DNA from: Coriobacteriaceae bacterium
GTDB taxonomy: Bacteria; Actinomycetota; Coriobacteriia; Anaerosomatales; D1FN1-002
Reading direction: 5' to 3'
Assembly (NCBI GenBank): GCA_013824215.1
Contig: PNNM01000016.1
Coordinates: 1 to 17,238, forward strand
DNA length: 17,238 nt
In this document: positions 13,875 to 17,238 of the stretch, piece after piece
Layout: every line of letters starts with the position of its first letter
How positions within the stretch are numbered: the first letter of the stretch is position 1
Position numbers and translations under genes: made by a program
Notes under the pieces: model-generated
What the model saw: only the letters and a program-made list of their open reading frames with translations
Told to the model about the DNA's origin: nothing
Database searches by the model: none

Positions 13875-15076
13875 CAGCGGACCAGGTCAAGAGGGCCGCA
13901 GACGCCATCGCCGCCGAGGGTACGCTCGTCGCGCCGAAGGTCCCCACCGGTCTGCGGCGCGTACCCGGCGGCGTGGACGCGCTGGCCACCGAGCACCTCG
14001 TCGTCAACATGGGGCCTCAGCACCCCTCGACCCACGGCGTGCTGCACATCCTGCTCGAGCTGGACGGCGAGGAGATCATCGCCGCGGAGGCGTCGCTCGG
14101 CTACCTGCATCGCGGGATCGAGAAGCTCGCCGAGCATCGCAGGTACCACCAGATAGGCACCCTGCTCGACCGGGCCGACTATGTCTCCGGCTTCCACACC
14201 GAGTGGGCGTATTCGATGGCCGTCGAGCGGCTGGCCGAGATAGAGGTGCCGGCACGCGCCGAGTGGATACGCGCTCTGATGTCCGAGCTCAACCGCATCG
14301 CGAGCCACCTGCTGTGGCTCGGCACCTTCGGCATGGACACCGGGGCGATGGGGCCGTTCCTCTACATCATGCGCGACCGGGAGGCGCTTCTCGACATCTT
14401 CGAGACGGTCTCCGGCGCACGCATGATGTTCAACTACGTGCGCCCGGGCGGCGTCGTGATGGACTTCCCGCTTCAGGCCGAGCCGCTCATCCGCGCGTTC
14501 CTGGACACGTGGGACGGCTACCTCGACGAGTACCACGACCTGCTCACCGGCAACGAGATCTTCCGGCCGCGCGTGAAGGGCATCGGTGTGATCCCGCGCT
14601 CCACCGCCGTGGCCTTCGGCATGACCGGCGCATGCCTGCGCGGCTCCGGCCTGCCGTGGGACCTGCGCAAGACGCGCCCGTACGGGCCGTACGCGGAGCT
14701 GGACTTCGAGGTCCCGCTCGGCACGACTGGGGACAACTGGGACCGCTACATGGTGCGGATGGAGGAGATGCGCTGGGCGGCGCGTCTCGCACGCCAGCTG
14801 CTCGACGGCTTGCCGGAAGGCGACTTCACCGCCAAGGTGCCCAAGGTCCTGCGCCCGCCGGCCGGCGAGGTCTACGCGGCCGTCGAGTCGCCGCGCGGCG
14901 AGTTGGGCGTCCACATCCTCTCGGACGGCTCCGACGTGCCGTACCGCTTGCGCCTGCGCTCGCCTGCGCTGTTCAACCTCTCGGTCGTCGACGAAGTGCT
15001 GCCGGGCTCGCTGATCGCCGACGCTGTCGTGACCGTGGGCAGCCTCGACATCGTCCTTGGGGAGATCGACCGATGA
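13871..15076 (+). CDS. nuoD: Complex I subunit D (49 kDa type)
   Basis: NuoD forms most of the quinone pocket with NuoB. The 401-residue product has the quinone-site loop NMGPQHPSTHGVL with His51 and His55, the conserved YLHRGIEKLAE stretch, the GMDTGA motif, and the ending DIVLGEIDR typical of the family. It lacks the N- and C-terminal CxxC pairs of [NiFe]-hydrogenase large subunits, so it is the complex I form. The ATG at 13871 overlaps the nuoC stop (ATGA) and has a GGAGG upstream. The next gene is nuoH, not nuoE, with another ATGA overlap. Confidence 0.97.
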   Translation: MTADQVKRAADAIAAEGTLVAPKVPTGLRRVPGGVDALATEHLVVNMGPQHPSTHGVLHILLELDGEEIIAAEASLGYLHRGIEKLAEHRRYHQIGTLLDRADYVSGFHTEWAYSMAVERLAEIEVPARAEWIRALMSELNRIASHLLWLGTFGMDTGAMGPFLYIMRDREALLDIFETVSGARMMFNYVRPGGVVMDFPLQAEPLIRAFLDTWDGYLDEYHDLLTGNEIFRPRVKGIGVIPRSTAVAFGMTGACLRGSGLPWDLRKTRPYGPYAELDFEVPLGTTGDNWDRYMVRMEEMRWAARLARQLLDGLPEGDFTAKVPKVLRPPAGEVYAAVESPRGELGVHILSDGSDVPYRLRLRSPALFNLSVVDEVLPGSLIADAVVTVGSLDIVLGEIDR

Positions 15077-16068
15077 GCCCGGGCGTCCTCGCACTCGTCT
15101 CGGCGCTGGCCGCCCTCGGGCTCATGCTGGCCAACGGTGTGGTGCTCATCTACATGCTTCGGAAGGTGCTCGCGCATTTCCACCTGCGGCTGGGGCCCAT
15201 GCGCGTGGGCTGGCACGGCCTGCTGCAGACGCCGGCGGACGTGCTGAAGTTGCTCACCAAGGAGGACTTCGACCCGTCCGCCACCGACTTGTGGCTCTTC
15301 CGCCTCGCGCCGTTCATGGTGTTCGTGCCGTCCTTCATGGCGTATCTCGCGATCCCGTTCTCGGACAGCCTGTCGTTCACCCCGCTCGACACCGGCGTGC
15401 TCTACACCCTGGCGGCGCTCGCCCTCGTGCCGGTGGGGATCCTCGCGGCGGGCTGGGCGTCGAACAGCAAGTGGTCGCTGATCGGCGGGATGCGCGCCGC
15501 GGCCCAGCAGATCGCCTACGAGGTGCCGCTCCTGCTCTCGGTCATAGGGGTCGTGATGATCGCCGGCTCGCTCGACATGTCCGAGATCGTGAAAGCGCAA
15601 CAGGGCACGTGGCTCGGCTTCATACCCCGCTGGTTCGTCATCCCGCAGTTCGGCGGGTTCCTGCTCTTCCTCATCGCAGCGCTCGCCGAGCTGAACCAGA
15701 CGCCATTCGACATGTCGGTGGCCGAGTCGGAGCTCGTCGAGGGGTTCGCCAACGAGTACTCGGGGATGAAGTTCGCGTTCTTCTTCCTCGCCGAGTTCTC
15801 GAACAGCTTCGTCGTCTCGGCGCTCGCGGTGACCTGCTTCTTCGGCGGCTGGCTGCTGCCGTGGGTCCCCATCGACCTGCCGGTCTGGGTGGATGTCGCG
15901 GTGTTCCTGACCAAGACGTACCTGTGCATCTTCGTGCTCATGTGGATCCGCGGGACCCTGCCGCGCATCCGCATCGACCAGTTGCTCTCGCTCGGCTGGA
16001 AGGGTCTCATCCCGGCCGGTCTCGCGTGGGTCCTGCTGACCGGCGTCGTCGTGAAGCTGGTGCCTTAA
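15073..16068 (+). CDS. nuoH: Complex I membrane subunit H
   Basis: NuoH links the membrane arm to the quinone cavity and holds charged residues of the E-channel. The 331-residue product has about eight hydrophobic helices and the family signatures RLGPMRVG near the N terminus, GGMRAAAQQIAYEVPL in the middle, and AELNQTPFDMSVAESELVEGF followed by EYSGM in the third matrix-side loop (key residues: PFD, E, ELV.GF). The ATG at 15073 overlaps the nuoD stop. It follows nuoD directly, so the nuoE, nuoF and nuoG genes that sit here in 14-subunit operons are absent. Confidence 0.96.
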   Translation: MSPGVLALVSALAALGLMLANGVVLIYMLRKVLAHFHLRLGPMRVGWHGLLQTPADVLKLLTKEDFDPSATDLWLFRLAPFMVFVPSFMAYLAIPFSDSLSFTPLDTGVLYTLAALALVPVGILAAGWASNSKWSLIGGMRAAAQQIAYEVPLLLSVIGVVMIAGSLDMSEIVKAQQGTWLGFIPRWFVIPQFGGFLLFLIAALAELNQTPFDMSVAESELVEGFANEYSGMKFAFFFLAEFSNSFVVSALAVTCFFGGWLLPWVPIDLPVWVDVAVFLTKTYLCIFVLMWIRGTLPRIRIDQLLSLGWKGLIPAGLAWVLLTGVVVKLVP

Positions 16069-16071
16069 GAG

Positions 16072-16533
16072 ATGTACGGCCTCGGCATACTCAAAGGGAT
16101 GCGGGTCTCTTGGCGCAACCTCATGCGCGGGCCGATCACCGTGCAGTACCCGGACGAGAGGCTGACCCTGCCCGAGCGCGCGCGATGGGCGGTCATCCCG
16201 CTGATGAACGATGACGGAGCGCCCAGATGCACCGCGTGCATGAACTGCGTGCGCGCCTGCCCCGACGGCATCCTGGACCTGTCGTTCGTGACCCGCGAGG
16301 ACAAGACGAAGCACATCGACACCTTCCGCTACGAGGTGGGTGCCTGCATGATGTGCGGCCTGTGCGTTGAGTCCTGCCCGTTCGACGCGCTGGCCATGGG
16401 CCACGACTACGAACTGGCCACCACCGACACCGCCTGCCTGACCAGCACGTTGCTCGCCGATGTGGACGCCGCATCGCCGAAGCGCGAGCGCACCGCCGGC
16501 GACGCTGCCGAGAAGGGGGGCGACGATGCCTGA
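16072..16533 (+). CDS. nuoI: Complex I subunit I (2x[4Fe-4S] ferredoxin-like)
   Basis: NuoI carries clusters N6a and N6b, which conduct electrons toward N2. The 153-residue product has two complete ferredoxin motifs: cysteines 53, 56, 59 and 63, and cysteines 92, 95, 98 and 102. The N terminus has the amphipathic helix region that anchors the subunit to the membrane. The C-terminal 25 or so residues are Ala/Glu/Lys-rich and variable. The start is ATG at 16072, three bases after the nuoH stop; the ribosome binding site is poor, so translation is probably coupled. In an 11-subunit complex, NuoI is the likely docking point for an external donor such as ferredoxin; that is inference. Confidence 0.95.
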   Translation: MYGLGILKGMRVSWRNLMRGPITVQYPDERLTLPERARWAVIPLMNDDGAPRCTACMNCVRACPDGILDLSFVTREDKTKHIDTFRYEVGACMMCGLCVESCPFDALAMGHDYELATTDTACLTSTLLADVDAASPKRERTAGDAAEKGGDDA

Positions 16534-17026
16534 GTCCGTCAGCTTCGCCGCCTTCGCCGTCCTCGGCCTGCTCGCGGTGGGCTGCTCGATCATGATGCTC
16601 GCGACCCCCAACGTCGTGCACGCCGCGTTCTGGCTGCTCGGAGTGATGCTCGCGCTGGCCGGCCTCTTCCTCGCGCTGTCCGCCGAGTTCCTGGCGCTCG
16701 TCCAGGTGATGGTCTACGCGGGCGCCGTGGCGGTGCTCCTGCTCTTCGTGGTGATGCTGACGCTGCGGCGCCGCGAGGACGCCGTGCGGCCCATCGATTT
16801 CTCCTGGCCGTCGGTCGGGCTGGCGGCGGCGTTCCTCGTCTCCGTGCTCGTGGCGCTCCGCGCCTTCGCGCCCGCCGTGCCCAGGCTGCCCGCGTCGGCG
16901 CCCGGTGTCGCCGAGTTCGGCCGTCTGTTGTTCACCGAGTGGGTCCTGCCGTTCGAACTGGCCTCGCTCGTCCTGCTGGTCGCGCTCGTCGGCGCCGTAT
17001 GGTGGTCGGGGGGTGGGGACCGGTGA
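16526..17026 (+). CDS. nuoJ: Complex I membrane subunit J
   Basis: NuoJ is a small membrane-arm subunit whose third helix contains a pi-bulge involved in coupling. The 166-residue product has about five hydrophobic helices, and AEFLALVQVMVYAGAVAVL matches the family's most conserved helix. The ATG at 16526 lies 8 bases inside the end of nuoI and follows an AAGGGGGG ribosome binding site. It ends in a GTGA overlap with nuoK. The length and order are normal. Confidence 0.93.
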   Translation: MPESVSFAAFAVLGLLAVGCSIMMLATPNVVHAAFWLLGVMLALAGLFLALSAEFLALVQVMVYAGAVAVLLLFVVMLTLRRREDAVRPIDFSWPSVGLAAAFLVSVLVALRAFAPAVPRLPASAPGVAEFGRLLFTEWVLPFELASLVLLVALVGAVWWSGGGDR

Positions 17027-17238
17027 AGGCCGACCTGGGATCGTTCCTGTTCCTGGCCGCCGTCCTCTTCTCGTTGGGCCTCTACGGCGCGGTCAGCAAG
17101 AAGAGCGCGGTCTTGGTGCTCATGTCGCTGGAGCTCATGGCCAACGCCGTGAACCTCAACCTCATCGCGCTCTCGCGCTTCGTCACCCCCGAGCGGATGA
17201 CCGGTCAGCTCTTCGCGGTCTTCTCGATGGTGGTCTCG
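17023..17238 (+). CDS. nuoK: Complex I membrane subunit K (3'-truncated by window edge)
   Basis: NuoK is a three-helix membrane subunit with two conserved glutamates needed for proton pumping. The frame starts at GTG 17023, overlapping the nuoJ stop (GTGA), with GGTGGGGA just upstream, and stays open for 72 codons to the window end. The family pattern is clear: a first hydrophobic helix ending in GLYGAV, then KKSAVLVLMSLELMANAVNLN (key residues: LMSLELM with the helix-2 Glu, then NAVNLN), and the start of the third helix. Full-length NuoK is about 100 residues, so around 30 are missing. nuoL, M and N are expected beyond the edge. Confidence 0.93.
   Translation, partial: MKADLGSFLFLAAVLFSLGLYGAVSKKSAVLVLMSLELMANAVNLNLIALSRFVTPERMTGQLFAVFSMVVS

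Noticed and set aside
14872..16611. Long minus-strand open frame opposite nuoD, nuoH and nuoI
   Set aside because: It is an antisense shadow rich in His, Arg, Glu and Gln. The complex I subunits on the + strand explain the region fully.
1..17238. CRISPR arrays, insertion sequences, phage genes or attachment sites
   Set aside because: No repeated spacer-like units, transposase or integrase motifs, or target duplications were seen. The lone tRNA-Thr has no integrase or repeat of its 3' end nearby.

Overview
The window is GC-rich and densely coded. Every supported gene is on the + strand, with short gaps or stop/start overlaps and many GTG and TTG starts. The gene content suggests an anaerobic or microaerophilic, high-GC Gram-positive-like bacterium. 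My best guess is a deep actinobacterial lineage such as Coriobacteriia or its uncultured relatives. The basis is nickel-hydrogenase maturation genes, an oxygen-sensitive class I fumarase, an LDH-like malate dehydrogenase, a complex I operon without its NADH module, an archaeal-looking topoisomerase I, and the Gram-positive tmk-holB-ricT gene order. This is inference from content; no marker gene settles the taxonomy.

Layout: (1) 2-2272, the 3' part of tatC, then hypA, hypB and an HD-domain phosphohydrolase, tightly packed and probably one operon. (2) 2379-5435, a 789-residue type IA topoisomerase with a zinc-ribbon tail, then a small nitrilase-fold protein that seems to have lost its catalytic residues. 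(3) 5596-9349, a malate/fumarate block: mdh, the fumarase alpha subunit, then a single open frame that joins an MFS transporter to a complete fumarase beta subunit. (4) 9346-12235, tmk, holB and ricT. (5) 12252-12363, a tRNA-Thr(CGT) gene and a terminator-like hairpin. (6) 12407-17238, a promoter overlapping a perfect inverted repeat, then nuoA-B-C-D-H-I-J-K, with nuoK cut by the window end.

How the genes fit together: malate dehydrogenase and fumarase interconvert oxaloacetate, malate and fumarate. Complex I would feed electrons into the quinone pool and pump ions. With nuoE, nuoF and nuoG absent from their usual place, its electron donor may be something other than NADH, such as ferredoxin. 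HypA and HypB insert nickel into [NiFe]-hydrogenase, and TatC exports folded redox proteins such as hydrogenase small subunits, so the left edge may border a hydrogenase locus.

Most of the window is conserved housekeeping sequence. I see no CRISPR array, insertion sequence, phage gene or defence system. The points most worth a second look are the MFS-FumB fusion frame with an internal ribosome binding site, the operator-like palindrome in the nuo promoter, the EFG-less complex I, the archaeal-type topoisomerase, and the catalytically dead-looking nitrilase homologue.
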